Below are positions 26,977 through 35,797 of a DNA stretch of 64,000 nucleotides, piece by piece. The translations under genes and the position numbers were made by a program. Every line of letters begins with the position of its first letter. Positions within the stretch are counted from its first letter, which is position 1. A model generated the notes under the pieces. The model worked only from the letters and a program-made list of their open reading frames with translations. It was not told the origin of the DNA and made no database searches. Source of the stretch: Bradyrhizobium tropiciagri (GTDB taxonomy: Bacteria > Pseudomonadota > Alphaproteobacteria > Rhizobiales > Xanthobacteraceae); contig NZ_LFLZ01000008.1 in NCBI RefSeq assembly GCF_001189845.1, positions 62,001 to 126,000 on the forward strand, given 5' to 3'.

Positions 26977-27370
26977 GCTTGCCGATCCGCCCGAGATGGG
27001 TGTAGCCGAACCCTGTTGAATATTTCAGTCCATAGCCGAGCGCGCGGTCGATCCCGATATGGGCGAGCCAGATCATCGCGATCGAGAGCACCAAGGGTCC
27101 TTCGCCGGCAAAACCCAGCGTCATCAGCGCCACCGGCGCGAGATAAGTGTGCGCGGCGTTGTAGACGATGGCGCCGACTCGCGGGCTGATCAGGTAGGCG
27201 GCAAAGCTGATGTCCGGCACCAGGAACAGCAGGACATAGACCAGCCAGGAACCTTCCCACTTGTAGTAGAGCACGGTCATCCCGACGAACAGCACCAGCC
27301 CCTCCAGCCGGAGCAGGGTGCGCACCCCGCCGGTCGCGGCGCCAGTCGCTTCAGTCGTCATGTCGGTCAT
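26969..27370 (-). CDS. DUF4260 family membrane protein
   Basis: A 133-aa membrane protein with three or four hydrophobic segments. The conserved family pattern FLVPDISFAAYLISP, then YNAAHTYLAPVAL, and the end IGIDRALGYGLKYSTGFGYTH identify DUF4260. Function unknown. GGGGAG precedes the ATG. Convergent with the PilZ gene. Confidence 0.85.
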   Translation of the reverse strand: MTDMTTEATGAATGGVRTLLRLEGLVLFVGMTVLYYKWEGSWLVYVLLFLVPDISFAAYLISPRVGAIVYNAAHTYLAPVALMTLGFAGEGPLVLSIAMIWLAHIGIDRALGYGLKYSTGFGYTHLGRIGKLS

Positions 27371-27529
27371 TGCAGTCTCCCCAGATATCGGAAAATCCTA
27401 CCGTTTTGGCGCTCAATACCGCCCACAAGCGCCTTTCCGGTTCCGAAATGGCCGTGCTAAAGCCAATCCGAACGAAGCGGACCCGGCTCGCACCGGGGCG
27501 CGGACTGTAGCTAACACGGGCGGAAACAA

Positions 27530-29062
27530 ATGAAAGATATCCTCGATACCCTCGAAGAGCGGCGCGCCGGCGCCAGGCTGGGCGGCGGCGAAAAGCGCAT
27601 CGAGGCGCAGCACGCCCGCGGCAAGCTCACCGCCCGCGAGCGGATCGAGCTCCTGCTGGACAAGGGCTCGTTCGAGGAATTCGACATGTTCGTCGAGCAC
27701 CGCTCGATCGAGTTCGGCATGGAGAAGAGCAAGATCCCCGGCGACGGCGTCGTCACCGGCTGGGGCACGGTCAACGGCCGCAAGACCTTCGTGTTCGCCA
27801 AGGACTTTACCGTGTTCGGCGGCTCGCTGTCGGAAACCCATGCGCTGAAGATCACAAAAATTCAGGACATGGCGATGAAGGCGAGGGCGCCGATCATCGG
27901 CCTCTATGACGCCGGCGGCGCGCGCATCCAGGAGGGCGTCGCCGCGCTCGCGGGCTATTCCTATGTGTTCCGCCGCAACGTGCAGGCTTCGGGCGTGATC
28001 CCGCAGATCTCCGTCATCATGGGCCCCTGCGCCGGCGGCGACGTCTATTCGCCGGCGATGACCGACTTCATCTTCATGGTGAAGAACACCAGCTACATGT
28101 TCGTCACCGGCCCCGACGTGGTGAAGACCGTCACCAACGAGGTGGTGACGGCGGAAGAACTCGGCGGCGCCTCGGTGCACGCGACGCGCTCCTCGATCGC
28201 CGATGGCGCGTTCGAGAACGACGTCGATGCACTGTTGCAGATGCGCCGGCTGATCGACTTCCTGCCGTCGAACAACACCGACGGCGTGCCGGAATGGCCG
28301 AGCTTCGACGACATCGGCCGGGTCGACATGTCCTTGGACACGCTAATCCCGGACAATCCGAACAAGCCCTACGACATGAAGGAGCTGATCCTGAAGGTGG
28401 TCGATGAGGGCGACTTCTTCGAGATCTCGGAGACCTTCGCCAGGAACATCGTCACCGGCTTCGGCCGCATCGCCGGCCGCACTGTCGGCTTCGTCGCCAA
28501 CCAGCCGATGGTGCTGGCGGGCGTGCTCGACAGCGATGCATCACGCAAGGCTGCGCGCTTTGTCCGCTTCTGCGATGCCTTCAACATCCCGATCGTCACC
28601 TTCGTCGACGTGCCGGGCTTCCTGCCGGGCACCGCGCAGGAATATGGCGGCCTGATCAAGCACGGCGCCAAACTGCTGTTCGCCTATTCGCAGTGCACGG
28701 TGCCGCTCGTCACCATCATCACCCGCAAGGCCTATGGCGGCGCCTTCGACGTCATGGCGTCGAAGGAAATCGGCGCCGATATGAACTACGCCTGGCCGAC
28801 CGCGCAGATCGCCGTGATGGGCGCCAAGGGCGCGGTGGAGATCATCTTCCGCAGTGACATCGGCGACCCCGACAAGATCGCGGCGCGAACCAAGGAATAC
28901 GAAGACCGCTTCCTGTCCCCCTTCATCGCCGCCGAGCGCGGCTACATCGACGACGTCATCATGCCGCATTCGACGAGGCGGCGGATCGCGCGGGCGCTGG
29001 CGATGTTGAGGGACAAGAAGGTCGAGATCCCGGCGAAGAAGCACGACAATCTGCCGTTGTGA
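27530..29062 (+). CDS. pccB: Acyl-CoA carboxylase beta subunit (propionyl-CoA carboxylase type)
   Basis: A 510-aa carboxyltransferase subunit. Carboxybiotin and acyl-CoA binding landmarks are [17 protein letters not shown], the oxyanion region [33 protein letters not shown] and a C-terminal [22 protein letters not shown]. Length and order fit PccB of the propionyl-CoA carboxylase that makes methylmalonyl-CoA for the TCA cycle. The biotin-carrying alpha subunit is not in the window, so it must be elsewhere. Neighbouring genes give no pathway context. Confidence 0.92.
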   Translation: MKDILDTLEERRAGARLGGGEKRIEAQHARGKLTARERIELLLDKGSFEEFDMFVEHRSIEFGMEKSKIPGDGVVTGWGTVNGRKTFVFAKDFTVFGGSLSETHALKITKIQDMAMKARAPIIGLYDAGGARIQEGVAALAGYSYVFRRNVQASGVIPQISVIMGPCAGGDVYSPAMTDFIFMVKNTSYMFVTGPDVVKTVTNEVVTAEELGGASVHATRSSIADGAFENDVDALLQMRRLIDFLPSNNTDGVPEWPSFDDIGRVDMSLDTLIPDNPNKPYDMKELILKVVDEGDFFEISETFARNIVTGFGRIAGRTVGFVANQPMVLAGVLDSDASRKAARFVRFCDAFNIPIVTFVDVPGFLPGTAQEYGGLIKHGAKLLFAYSQCTVPLVTIITRKAYGGAFDVMASKEIGADMNYAWPTAQIAVMGAKGAVEIIFRSDIGDPDKIAARTKEYEDRFLSPFIAAERGYIDDVIMPHSTRRRIARALAMLRDKKVEIPAKKHDNLPL

Positions 29063-29065
29063 TGG

Positions 29066-29608
29066 ATGGAGACAGCCGTGGCAATGTGGCGTCGACGATC
29101 GAGGCTTTGGCAGAGCGCCAATCGATCGTGCGACCTGGGTGTGGTGTCCGCAATACTTGCGATGGACATAGTGTGCTTCGCGCAAGATACCGAGATGATG
29201 GTTACCGCCCGGACGTCAGAAGAGGCCGTTATTAATGGCTACGCATTTGCCGACAAAACATGCGCGCCGGTCGAGCTCCCACAGCTCTTGCTCATAAACC
29301 CGCCCAAATATGGGACTGTTTGTTTCCGTATCGAGGATTTCGAGGTGGCGGGCGACTCGGGACTGGATCGAGCTTGTATCGGGCGCTGGGTCCGCGGCAT
29401 AAGCGTTTTTTACCTGGCCCGATCCGGTTACAGCGGGCCGGATAGTCTCCGATATGAAGCGATCGACCGTCGAGGACGGGAGCGAGTGTCTGTTCGTGTC
29501 AGGGTCTTGCCCGGCCATTCAAACGCATCGGCCAGCGTTGACGGCTCTTCGCGCGAGTCGGTGATGTCGGCTGGGCCTGTCCCTGCGTGCGTTGTGCCGG
29601 TGTCCTGA
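29066..29608 (+). CDS. Small probably exported protein, unknown function
   Basis: About 180 aa if started at 29066; an internal ATG at 29084 would leave a basic start and a hydrophobic region (LGVVSAILAMDIVCFAQ). The conserved-looking part is INGYAFADKTCAPVELP, then RSGYSGPDSLRYEAIDRRG with two Cys. The last 30 or so codons run over a region that on the other strand resembles a hydrolase fragment, so the true stop may belong to a rearranged end. No function is recognised. Confidence 0.5.
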   Translation: METAVAMWRRRSRLWQSANRSCDLGVVSAILAMDIVCFAQDTEMMVTARTSEEAVINGYAFADKTCAPVELPQLLLINPPKYGTVCFRIEDFEVAGDSGLDRACIGRWVRGISVFYLARSGYSGPDSLRYEAIDRRGRERVSVRVRVLPGHSNASASVDGSSRESVMSAGPVPACVVPVS

Positions 29609-29609
29609 G

Positions 29610-29800
29610 AGCGTGTAGGGCGGGTTGGCGAAGCGGCCGCGCCGGGCGTTGACCACGGCGCGAACGTTGCGCTTGGGCCATTGCTTGAGAAACGTGTCGA
29701 GCCCGGAGAGACTGTCGGCATCGAGGCCGATCTCGGCGGGAGCCGCAACGGCCCAGCCGTCGTCAAGCATTGAACTGGCCAACATTGATTTGAGTCCCAA
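29610..29800 (-). pseudogene. Fragment resembling the N-terminus of a beta-lactamase-type serine hydrolase
   Basis: The minus-strand frame starting at 29800 reads LDDGWAVAAPAEIGLDADSLSGLDTFLKQWPKRNVRAVV. This resembles the entry of the serine hydrolase/beta-lactamase class C family before its SxxK motif. The frame then loses similarity (RRGRFANPPYTLSG), so only a stub remains. Low confidence, from pattern memory only. Confidence 0.35.
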
Positions 29801-29905
29801 TTGGATGACCAGGAGCTAGCGCGCCTGTGAAACGTAGCGATTCCTTGCGCAAAAGAACACGCCGGGTTACGGGTTCGCCTGACCCGCCAGACAGGTTCGA
29901 ACCTG

Positions 29906-30253
29906 ATGACCGAAGACGAGCCGGCCGACGAGATCTCCGAGATCGAGGCGCAGATCGAGGAGCTTGCCGAGAGCGCCGAACGGTCGCGGCGGATCATTCT
30001 CGGATCGAAGGTGGCCATCGCCGGCGGGTTCGCGCTGCTCTTCGCTGCGCTGCTCGGCCTGTTGGGCTCAGGAGAAACCGCAGCGCTCGGATCGATTGCG
30101 CTGGTGCTCGGCGGCATTGTGTCGCTCGGATCGAACGTCAGCACCTTGCGGCAGACCGAGGCCGCCATCAGCACCGCCGAGGCGCGCCGCGCGCGGCTGA
30201 TCGGCAACATCGACTTGCGCCTGGTTCACGATGCGCCGCTGAAGCTGATGTGA
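29906..30253 (+). CDS. Small membrane protein with an acidic N-terminus
   Basis: A 115-aa protein. It has an acidic, helix-forming N-terminus (EISEIEAQIEELAESAE) and two adjacent hydrophobic segments (VAIAGGFALLFAALLGLLG and LGSIALVLGGIVSL). A heptad-like tail follows (TLRQTEAAISTAEARRARL). Both ends could form coiled coil, with the membrane hairpin in the middle. Function unknown. Its stop codon lies inside a short TGATG repeat. Confidence 0.65.
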   Translation: MTEDEPADEISEIEAQIEELAESAERSRRIILGSKVAIAGGFALLFAALLGLLGSGETAALGSIALVLGGIVSLGSNVSTLRQTEAAISTAEARRARLIGNIDLRLVHDAPLKLM

Positions 30254-30265
30254 TGTGATGTGATG
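30246..30265. repeat. TGATG pentamer tandem repeat (4 copies)
   Basis: Four exact TGATG units at 30246-30265 overlap the stop codon of the preceding gene. Replication slippage is the likely source. Confidence 0.85.
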
Positions 30266-30295
30266 GGAGCGGGCGCGTCTGATTGGTTCCCCCGC

Positions 30296-30461
30296 GTCGT
30301 CCCGGGCAAGCGACTTGTCCGCCGTAGCTCAACGAGCGAAGGCGGAAGCGCGACCCGGGACCCATAACTAAGAATACCAATTGGTTCGCGAAGCTGGAGC
30401 CACAGCGCGCTTCAACAACGCAGCCCTGTGGTTATGGGTCCCTGCTTTTCGCAGGGACGAC
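30296..30461. repeat. Intergenic palindromic repeat, family A copy 1
   Basis: Starts GTCGTCCCGGGCAAGCGA, contains GACCCGGGACCCATAAC, then GTGGTTATGGGTCCC, and ends GGGACGAC. The outer arms are complementary, so the unit can fold into a long hairpin. A second copy is at 40772-40922. It fills the gap between two genes. Confidence 0.75.
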
Positions 30462-30480
30462 AATCGGAGAAAGTCGCTCC

Positions 30481-30831
30481 TTACTCAGACGCCAGCGGCA
30501 CGTAGTCGTATTCCCCGACGCCTTGCAGGATCAGGAACGTCAGCGACGTCGTGCCGGCGTTGGTGACGAGGTGCGGGCGGGTGGGGCGGACGGCGTAGAC
30601 TTCGCCGACCTTCAGGTTCACCTCCTCCTTCGGCTCCTGCAGGAACAGCCGCATCTGGCCCTCCAGCACGTAGAACGTGTCGGAGATGTTGCTGTGGGTG
30701 TGCCACGGCACTTTCTCGGTCGGCGAGAGCTGCAGCTCCATGATGCGAAAGCCGGGGCGGGCGGCGTGCAGCGCACGGCGCTCGACTTCGTAGAGGTGGC
30801 TGGCATCCTTGAGCGGTTGTCCTGACTTCAC
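30481..30831 (-). CDS. Small cupin-domain protein
   Basis: A 116-aa single-domain cupin 2 protein. The metal-binding motif WHTHSNISDTFYVLEGQ (two His, one Glu) and the second motif YAVRPTRPHLVTNAG are intact. Such proteins act as metalloenzymes or sugar binders; the substrate is not known. GTG start at 30831 with GGGAGG upstream. Confidence 0.85.
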   Translation of the reverse strand: MKSGQPLKDASHLYEVERRALHAARPGFRIMELQLSPTEKVPWHTHSNISDTFYVLEGQMRLFLQEPKEEVNLKVGEVYAVRPTRPHLVTNAGTTSLTFLILQGVGEYDYVPLASE

Positions 30832-31091
30832 GGCGGCCTCCCGGAGATCTTCTTATGATGCGCGATGCTAGTCCCGTTCGGCTGTCCATGAAACGGTGGA
30901 ACGAGCATGACCGATGGGCGCGGACGAGGCCGCCGGATCGTGATGGTTGCGTGACGTCACGGCGTTGTGGACGCTGCAGCGAGACGTCGAGTTCCGCGAA
31001 ACGTGATCGTGCGGTTCAGCGAACGTTCAGGTCGGGGCGAAAAAACTCAGGGAGTACGGTTGGTCCAACTCAGCAACAAAGGGAAACTCTC

Positions 31092-31391
31092 ATGGAACGC
31101 CGCGATTTTCTCAAGATCGCCTTCGGTGTCGCCGCCGGAGCAGCCACGTTCGTAGCAACGGCCCAGGCCGCGCCGCTCGCGCCGCTTCCCCTCAACCAGG
31201 ATCCACGTGCGCCGGCGGGCCGCGATGCGCATCCTGCCGTCACCACGGGCGACGAGGTTGATCATCTGAAGCCCGAGCAAGTGCGTTGGCATCACGGTTG
31301 GCATCATCGGCGCTGGCACCACAGGCATTGGGGTTGGCGCCGCCGTCACTGGCGCCGTCACTGGCGCCGTCATCACTGGCGCCGCTGGTAA
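31092..31391 (+). CDS. Tat-exported small protein with a His/Trp/Arg-rich tail
   Basis: A 99-aa protein. The N-terminus MERRDFLKIAFGVAAGAATF is a Tat signal (RRDFLK) with cleavage near AQAAP. The last 35 or so residues are almost entirely His, Trp and Arg (HHGWHHRRWHHRHWGW and so on). The tail could bind divalent metals, nucleic acid or anionic envelope polymers. Family members with this shape are common in Bradyrhizobium-like bacteria, but their role is unknown. The start follows the Tat signal and a GGGAAAC site; the frame is open upstream. Confidence 0.75.
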   Translation: MERRDFLKIAFGVAAGAATFVATAQAAPLAPLPLNQDPRAPAGRDAHPAVTTGDEVDHLKPEQVRWHHGWHHRRWHHRHWGWRRRHWRRHWRRHHWRRW

Positions 31392-31412
31392 TATCGACTC
31401 CATGTCGAAAAA

Positions 31413-31444
31413 GAAAAACCCCGCGCGAAGCGGGGTTTTGTTTG
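31413..31444. terminator. Bidirectional intrinsic terminator
   Basis: AAAACCCCG and CGGGGTTTT arms around a short GC loop, with A and T runs on either side, end both the Tat-exported gene (plus) and the following convergent gene (minus). It lies between the two stop codons. Confidence 0.85.
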
Positions 31445-31461
31445 TTCGGAATGCGCCGCGA

Positions 31462-31731
31462 TCAGATCGGGCGGCAACGGCCGTAGCGCCAGGCGAAGCC
31501 ATAGGGGCAGGCGCGGACGCGCGGCGCCACCACGACCGCGCCGGGCGCGACGACGACGGGGCGCTCAACCACGACCGGGCCGGGGGCAACGACGACGGGA
31601 CCACGATTCCTGACGCAGCCGCCATAGGGACCACGATGCCAGCCGGGACCGCAGCCACCAGCCGCATCAGCGGCGCTGATGCCGGCGAATGCGGTCGTCA
31701 CCAAAACCGCTGCTGCAAAAAGAAACTTCAT
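31462..31731 (-). CDS. GCG_CRPN-type small exported protein
   Basis: An 89-aa secreted protein. A signal peptide (FLFAAAVLVTTAFAGISAADA) precedes GGCGPGWHRGPYGGC, the GCG_CRPN prefix motif. A PVVVAPG-rich repeat region follows, then a Cys-containing end ACPYGFAWRYGRC. A good AAAAGGAGAA site lies before the ATG at 31731. Function unknown. It is convergent with the Tat-exported gene through a shared terminator. Confidence 0.82.
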   Translation of the reverse strand: MKFLFAAAVLVTTAFAGISAADAAGGCGPGWHRGPYGGCVRNRGPVVVAPGPVVVERPVVVAPGAVVVAPRVRACPYGFAWRYGRCRPI

Positions 31732-32035
31732 GACTTCTCCTTTTATTTGGGCCGCGCTGCGGCACCGCAACAAACTTTTAGATTACCGATTCGCCCGGCC
31801 GGATCTTTGCAGAAGCAGCGCCCGATGTCGCCGACCATAATGTTGCGGGCTGAATGCGACATGAATGTTGCAGCTCACAGCTGCGTCAGTGCGCCGCAAG
31901 CACGCTCAGAATCATCTCGAAACATTTCTTAGCCACGTACGCAGCGCACGACGCGGGTGCAAATGCATCGGAGCGCGAGACAAGCGCGATGAGGGACGCG
32001 CATGAAAGCGCCGACGCTGATTTGAATGCGCGAGG

Positions 32036-32731
32036 TTACTCGCCTGCACCGAACAGCGCCGCGAACCGCTTCTCGCCGTTGCGCGAGAAATTGACCACCC
32101 GGCTGCCGGGCGTCGCGTCGCGTGCGGCCCATTTCAATTCGGTGAAGCGGTCCATCATCGCCGCGCCCAGCGTGCCGGCGAGGTGGTGCCGCCGCTCGCT
32201 CCAGTCGAGGCAGGCCTTGCACACCGGACGGCGCGGATGCGTCAGCGCATCGGCGTCGATCTGCAGCTCCTCGGCCATGAAGCGCTTGCCTTCGCCGGTC
32301 AGCTCGATCGCCTGCTTGCTCTGGCGCACCAGCTTCTGCCGCTTCATGCTGTCGAGCATCTGCACGCCGAGATCGCCGGCGAGATGGTCGTAGCAGATGC
32401 GGGCGTGACGCAGCGCCGGATCCTTCGGCCCGGTGCGCACGCGCATGTGGCCGGCGCGGGCGGCGATGCCCTGCAGGCCTTCCAGCACGTCGGCGACGTC
32501 GGGGTCGGAGAGGCGATAGTAGCGGTGGCGGCCCTGTTTCTCGGGCTCGATCAGCCCGCCGGCCTCGAGCTTGGCGAGATGCGAGCTCGCCGTCTGCGGG
32601 GTGATGCCGGCCTCCTGCGCCAGCTCGCTCGCGGTCAGCGCGCGGCCGGTCATCAGCGCGGTCAGCATGTTGCAGCGTGCGGGATCGCCGACCAGGGCGG
32701 CGATCCGGGAGATGTCGGGTCCTGCTTTCAT
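32036..32731 (-). CDS. ArsR/SmtB-type winged-helix regulator
   Basis: A 231-aa transcription factor, longer than the metal-sensing ArsR type. The HTH lies at about residues 10-70 (ALTASELAQEAGITPQTASSHLAKLEAGGLIEPEKQGRHRYYRL). A C-terminal region has CKACLDWSERRHHLAGTLGAAM. That region is the conserved end of the alphaproteobacterial subgroup that often controls NIPSNAP, DsbA-like or oxidoreductase genes. Metal-binding Cys of ArsR are not in the usual place. It is divergent from a NIPSNAP gene, which it may control. Confidence 0.85.
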   Translation of the reverse strand: MKAGPDISRIAALVGDPARCNMLTALMTGRALTASELAQEAGITPQTASSHLAKLEAGGLIEPEKQGRHRYYRLSDPDVADVLEGLQGIAARAGHMRVRTGPKDPALRHARICYDHLAGDLGVQMLDSMKRQKLVRQSKQAIELTGEGKRFMAEELQIDADALTHPRRPVCKACLDWSERRHHLAGTLGAAMMDRFTELKWAARDATPGSRVVNFSRNGEKRFAALFGAGE

Positions 32732-32786
32732 AGTTCGATGATAGCCGAAGCATCGAGGTCGGGCAAGGCGGTAGTGTCTCACCGTG

Positions 32787-32902
32787 CCGTCATTGCGAGG
32801 AGCTCGCGACAAAATCGCGAAGGCAATTTTGCGCTGAAGCGGCGAAGCAATTCTTGCCGACGCGAGTGGAGCCATGGATTGCTTCGCTGCGTTCGCAATG
32901 AC
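32787..32902. repeat. Intergenic palindromic repeat, family C
   Basis: Starts CCGTCATTGCGAGGAGCTCG and ends GTTCGCAATGAC, with complementary ends. It sits between the divergent regulator and NIPSNAP gene and so reshapes the promoter region. No second copy was found in the window, but the motif is of a widely repeated type in Bradyrhizobium-like genomes (from memory). Confidence 0.65.
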
Positions 32903-32922
32903 CGAGAACAGAGGACATCCCA

Positions 32923-33231
32923 ATGACCATTACCGTTTTCATCCGCTACCAGCTCGATCCGTTCAAGCGCGCGATGTTCGAGGAGTATTCGCGGAACTGG
33001 CTGTCGATCATCCCGCGCTGCGGCGGCGATTTGCTCGGCTACTGGATGCCGCATGAGGGCACCAACAACATCGGCTTTGCGCTGATCTCGTTCGAGAGCC
33101 TTGCCGCCTACGAGGCCTATCGCGCGCGGCTGCGGCAGGACAAAGAGGGCATGGCGAATTTCAACTTCGCGGAAGAAAACCGCTTCATCCTCGCCGAGGA
33201 ACGGACATTTCTGCGCAAGGTCGAGCTATAG
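32923..33231 (+). CDS. NIPSNAP-family dimeric alpha-beta-barrel protein
   Basis: A 102-aa protein. The pattern [21 protein letters not shown], then [24 protein letters not shown], is characteristic of NIPSNAP. The family's biochemistry is unclear. GAGGA precedes the start. The next gene also encodes a dimeric-barrel protein 32 nt downstream, so both may be co-transcribed. Confidence 0.87.
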   Translation: MTITVFIRYQLDPFKRAMFEEYSRNWLSIIPRCGGDLLGYWMPHEGTNNIGFALISFESLAAYEAYRARLRQDKEGMANFNFAEENRFILAEERTFLRKVEL

Positions 33232-33263
33232 TCGTTCCGCAACAACAATGAGCGGAGGCGCCT

Positions 33264-33614
33264 ATGATCGCCGTGATCTTCGAAGTCTGGCCGAAGCCGG
33301 AGCACCGGAATCTGTATTTCGACCTTGCCGCCGAGCTGAAACCGATCCTGCAGGAGATCGACGGCTTCATCTCGGTCGAGCGGTTCGAGAGCCTCACCGA
33401 GAAGGGCAAGTTCGTGTCGCTGTCATTCTTCCGCGACGAGGCCGCGGTAGAAGCCTGGCGCAACACCATCGAGCACCGTCGCACCCAGGCCAAGGGCCGC
33501 GCGCGGATTTTTGACAACTATCGCCTGCGCGTTGCGAGTGTGATGCGCGACTACGGCCTGAACGAACGCGAGCAGGCGCCGAAAGACAGTCGCGCGGTAC
33601 ATGAGCAGCACTAG
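33264..33614 (+). CDS. ABM-family (antibiotic biosynthesis monooxygenase-like) protein
   Basis: A 116-aa dimeric-barrel protein. The signature VIFEVWPKPEHRNLYFDLAAELKP, then GFISVERFESLTEKGKFVSLSFF, matches the ABM family. These enzymes oxidise quinones, haem or polyketides, or have no known substrate. GGAGG precedes the ATG. It lies downstream of the NIPSNAP gene, probably in one operon. Confidence 0.87.
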   Translation: MIAVIFEVWPKPEHRNLYFDLAAELKPILQEIDGFISVERFESLTEKGKFVSLSFFRDEAAVEAWRNTIEHRRTQAKGRARIFDNYRLRVASVMRDYGLNEREQAPKDSRAVHEQH

Positions 33615-33670
33615 CGCCTACAAACGCGCGTGCCTATGTGTGCGCGGCCAACGACCTTAGGGAGCGACCA

Positions 33671-34488
33671 ATGCCACTGCCAACTGCTGACAAACGCACA
33701 GCCTTCAAGAAGCTGCACGAGAGCGGATGCTTCATCATTCCGAACCCGTTTGATGCCGGCAGCGCCCGCGCATTGCAGCATCTCGCTTCAAGGCGCTGGC
33801 CTCGACCAGCGCGGGCTTTGCCTGGACCATCGCCAAGGCCGACAACCGCGTCACCATCGACGACGTCTGCGATCATCTGAGAGCGATGTGCGCGGCCGTC
33901 GATATTCCCGTCAATGCGGATTTCGAGGGCGGCTTCGCCGTCGAGCCGGAGAAGGTCGCGATCAATGTCGCGCGCGGCGTCAAGACCGGCGTCGCCGGGC
34001 TCTCGATCGAGGACTCCACCGGTGACGCGGCCAATCCGCTGTTCGAGCACAAGCTCGCGGTCGAGCGCATCAAAGCGGCGCGCAAGGCGATCGATGCCGA
34101 CAACAGCGGCGTGCTGCTCACCGGCCGCTGCGAGGCATTCCTGTGGGGCAAGAAGGACCTCAACCTGGTGATCGAGCGGCTGCAGGCCTATTCGGAAGCC
34201 GGGGCAGACGTGCTCTATTCGCCGGGCATTTCGACGAAAGAGGAAATTACCGCGGTCGTGAAGGCGGTTGCGCCGAAGCCGGTCAATCTCCTGATCGGCG
34301 GCGCGTCCGAGCTGACGCTGCAAGCGGTGGCCGATCTCGGCGTACGCAGGATCAGCGTCGGCGGGGCGCTGGCGCGGATGGCCTGGACCGGCGTCATGAA
34401 GGCGGCGAAGGAAATGGCCGAGAAGGGCACCTTCACCGAATTCGCCAACGGCTATCCCGGCGGCGAGCTCAACAAGATGTTCAAGTAG
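33671..34488 (+). pseudogene. PEP mutase/isocitrate lyase-family gene, frameshifted
   Basis: Reconstructed at about 272 aa. The first part gives HESGCFIIPNPFDAGSARALQH, then the frame is lost near 33785. The second frame continues with VDIPVNADFEGGFA (metal-binding) and GLSIEDSTGD, up to RRISVGGALARMAW and the end at 34488. These are the features of the 2-methylisocitrate lyase/PEP mutase/carboxyvinyl-carboxyphosphonate superfamily. Adding one G to give CTC-GGC-TTC restores the frame. The gene is either a fresh loss or a sequence error. Confidence 0.88.
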
Positions 34489-34498
34489 ACCTTGCGTG

Positions 34499-34532
34499 CA
34501 AAAAAGCAGCGGGCCGTTTGGGCCCGCTGCTC
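34499..34532 (-). terminator. Intrinsic terminator of the minus-strand gene at 34554
   Basis: AGCAGCGGGCC and GGCCCGCTGCT arms around GTTTG. On the minus strand the stem is followed by T's (complement of AAAAAA at the left), a complete rho-independent terminator. Confidence 0.85.
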
Positions 34533-34553
34533 GCGCCTGGTCAGTGTCGTCAG

Positions 34554-34985
34554 TTATTGCTTCGAATTGTCGGCCGGCGGGGCGGCGGGCTTGTTCATGT
34601 CAGACTTGTTCATGTCCGACGGCGGGTTGGCCGGCTGAGCCGGCGCCGCGCCCGTGGTCGTGCCGGGCTGGCTGTTGGGCTTCGGCGTCACGTCGCGCAT
34701 GCCCGGAGGCGCCCCGGCCGGATTGGCCGGCTGTTGCTGCGCGGTCTGCGTCGACGGCGTCGTGCCCGCCTCGTGGACCGACGTATTGTTCAACCCATAG
34801 AACAGGGCGCCGAGCACCACGGCCACCGCAACTGCGAACATCGCGATCTTGGTGCTGCTTGCCGATCCCTCCCGCAGTTCCGGGTCCGGCTGCAACTCGT
34901 TGTCCAGGCTGTTGAAGCGCGCCTGACGGCGGATTTCGTCATCGGTCAGGTTGGCGCGATACGGATCGTCAGGGTTGTAAGCCAT
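34554..34985 (-). CDS. Single-pass membrane protein with proline/asparagine-rich tail
   Basis: A 143-aa protein. It has an N-terminal cytoplasmic charged region (DDPYRANLTDDEIRRQARFN), one TM (IAMFAVAVAVVLGALFYGL) and a long low-complexity periplasmic tail rich in Pro, Gln, Thr. Function unknown. GGAGGAA precedes the ATG, and a strong terminator follows the gene. Confidence 0.75.
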   Translation of the reverse strand: MAYNPDDPYRANLTDDEIRRQARFNSLDNELQPDPELREGSASSTKIAMFAVAVAVVLGALFYGLNNTSVHEAGTTPSTQTAQQQPANPAGAPPGMRDVTPKPNSQPGTTTGAAPAQPANPPSDMNKSDMNKPAAPPADNSKQ

Positions 34986-35131
34986 TGCAAAGTTCCTCCG
35001 TTAGCACCTCAAAGCTAATCGCAGGGGACAATGGCTGGCGCGTTCGGATGTTCCGCGCCAATGTTGCAACCAGTTCATGCAGGAACCGGCGATTCCCAGC
35101 GGTTCCAAACCTGTTCCATGAGGCCTTTTCA

Positions 35132-35773
35132 ATGTGGACCATGCCGCCCACCGATTCGGTGCTGCACGTGCTCTCGTTCATTGCCGTTGCGGCGCAATCG
35201 ATGACGGCGGCGCTGGCCGCCGGCCGACGCAGCATGGATTGGGCCGGCGTCTGCATGCTCGGGGCGATCACCGCGCTCGGCGGCGGCACCATCCGCGACG
35301 TGCTGCTCGGGCATTATCCGCTGCTCTGGGTCGCGAACCCGATCTACCTTGCGGTCGCGGCGGCCGGCGCCTTCGCGACCATCCTGCTGGCGCGGCTGGT
35401 GGTCAGGCTCAATCTCGCATTCCTGGTGCTCGATGCGATCGGGCTCGTGGTGTTCACCATGGCGGGATGCGACGTGGCCTGGCAGGTCGACGCCTCGCTG
35501 CCGATCGTGATCGTCTCCGGCATGATCACCGGCTGTGCCGGCGGCGTGCTGCGCGACATCCTCTGCAACGAGGTGCCGCTGCTGTTTCGCAGCGAGCTCT
35601 ACGCCAGCGTCTCCGTGGTGACGGGGCTGTTCTATGCGACCGCGTTCGGACTGAACCTCAACCCGCCGGTCTGGACCCTGCTGACCTTCGCGCTCGGCCT
35701 GAGCTTCCGGATGCTCGCGATCCGCTACAGATGGGAGATGCCGAAATTCGTGTTCTCTGACGAGGAGCGGTGA
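35132..35773 (+). CDS. TRIC/UPF0126-family membrane channel-like protein
   Basis: A 213-aa inner-membrane protein with about seven TM segments. The two internally repeated motifs GGGTIRDVLLG and GGVLRDILCNEVP identify the prokaryotic trimeric intracellular cation channel-like family (UPF0126, YicG/YadS). The ATG at 35132 is preferred; an alternative Met lies 9 nt downstream. The function of bacterial members is not settled. It sits before the convergent cytochrome c gene. Confidence 0.87.
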   Translation: MWTMPPTDSVLHVLSFIAVAAQSMTAALAAGRRSMDWAGVCMLGAITALGGGTIRDVLLGHYPLLWVANPIYLAVAAAGAFATILLARLVVRLNLAFLVLDAIGLVVFTMAGCDVAWQVDASLPIVIVSGMITGCAGGVLRDILCNEVPLLFRSELYASVSVVTGLFYATAFGLNLNPPVWTLLTFALGLSFRMLAIRYRWEMPKFVFSDEER

Positions 35774-35797
35774 GCCGCTATTTCGCCGTCCGCGCCT

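Noticed and set aside
29893..29905. GGTTCGAACC, a tRNA T-loop-like element
   Set aside because: No acceptor stem, anticodon loop or CCA-compatible fold around it.
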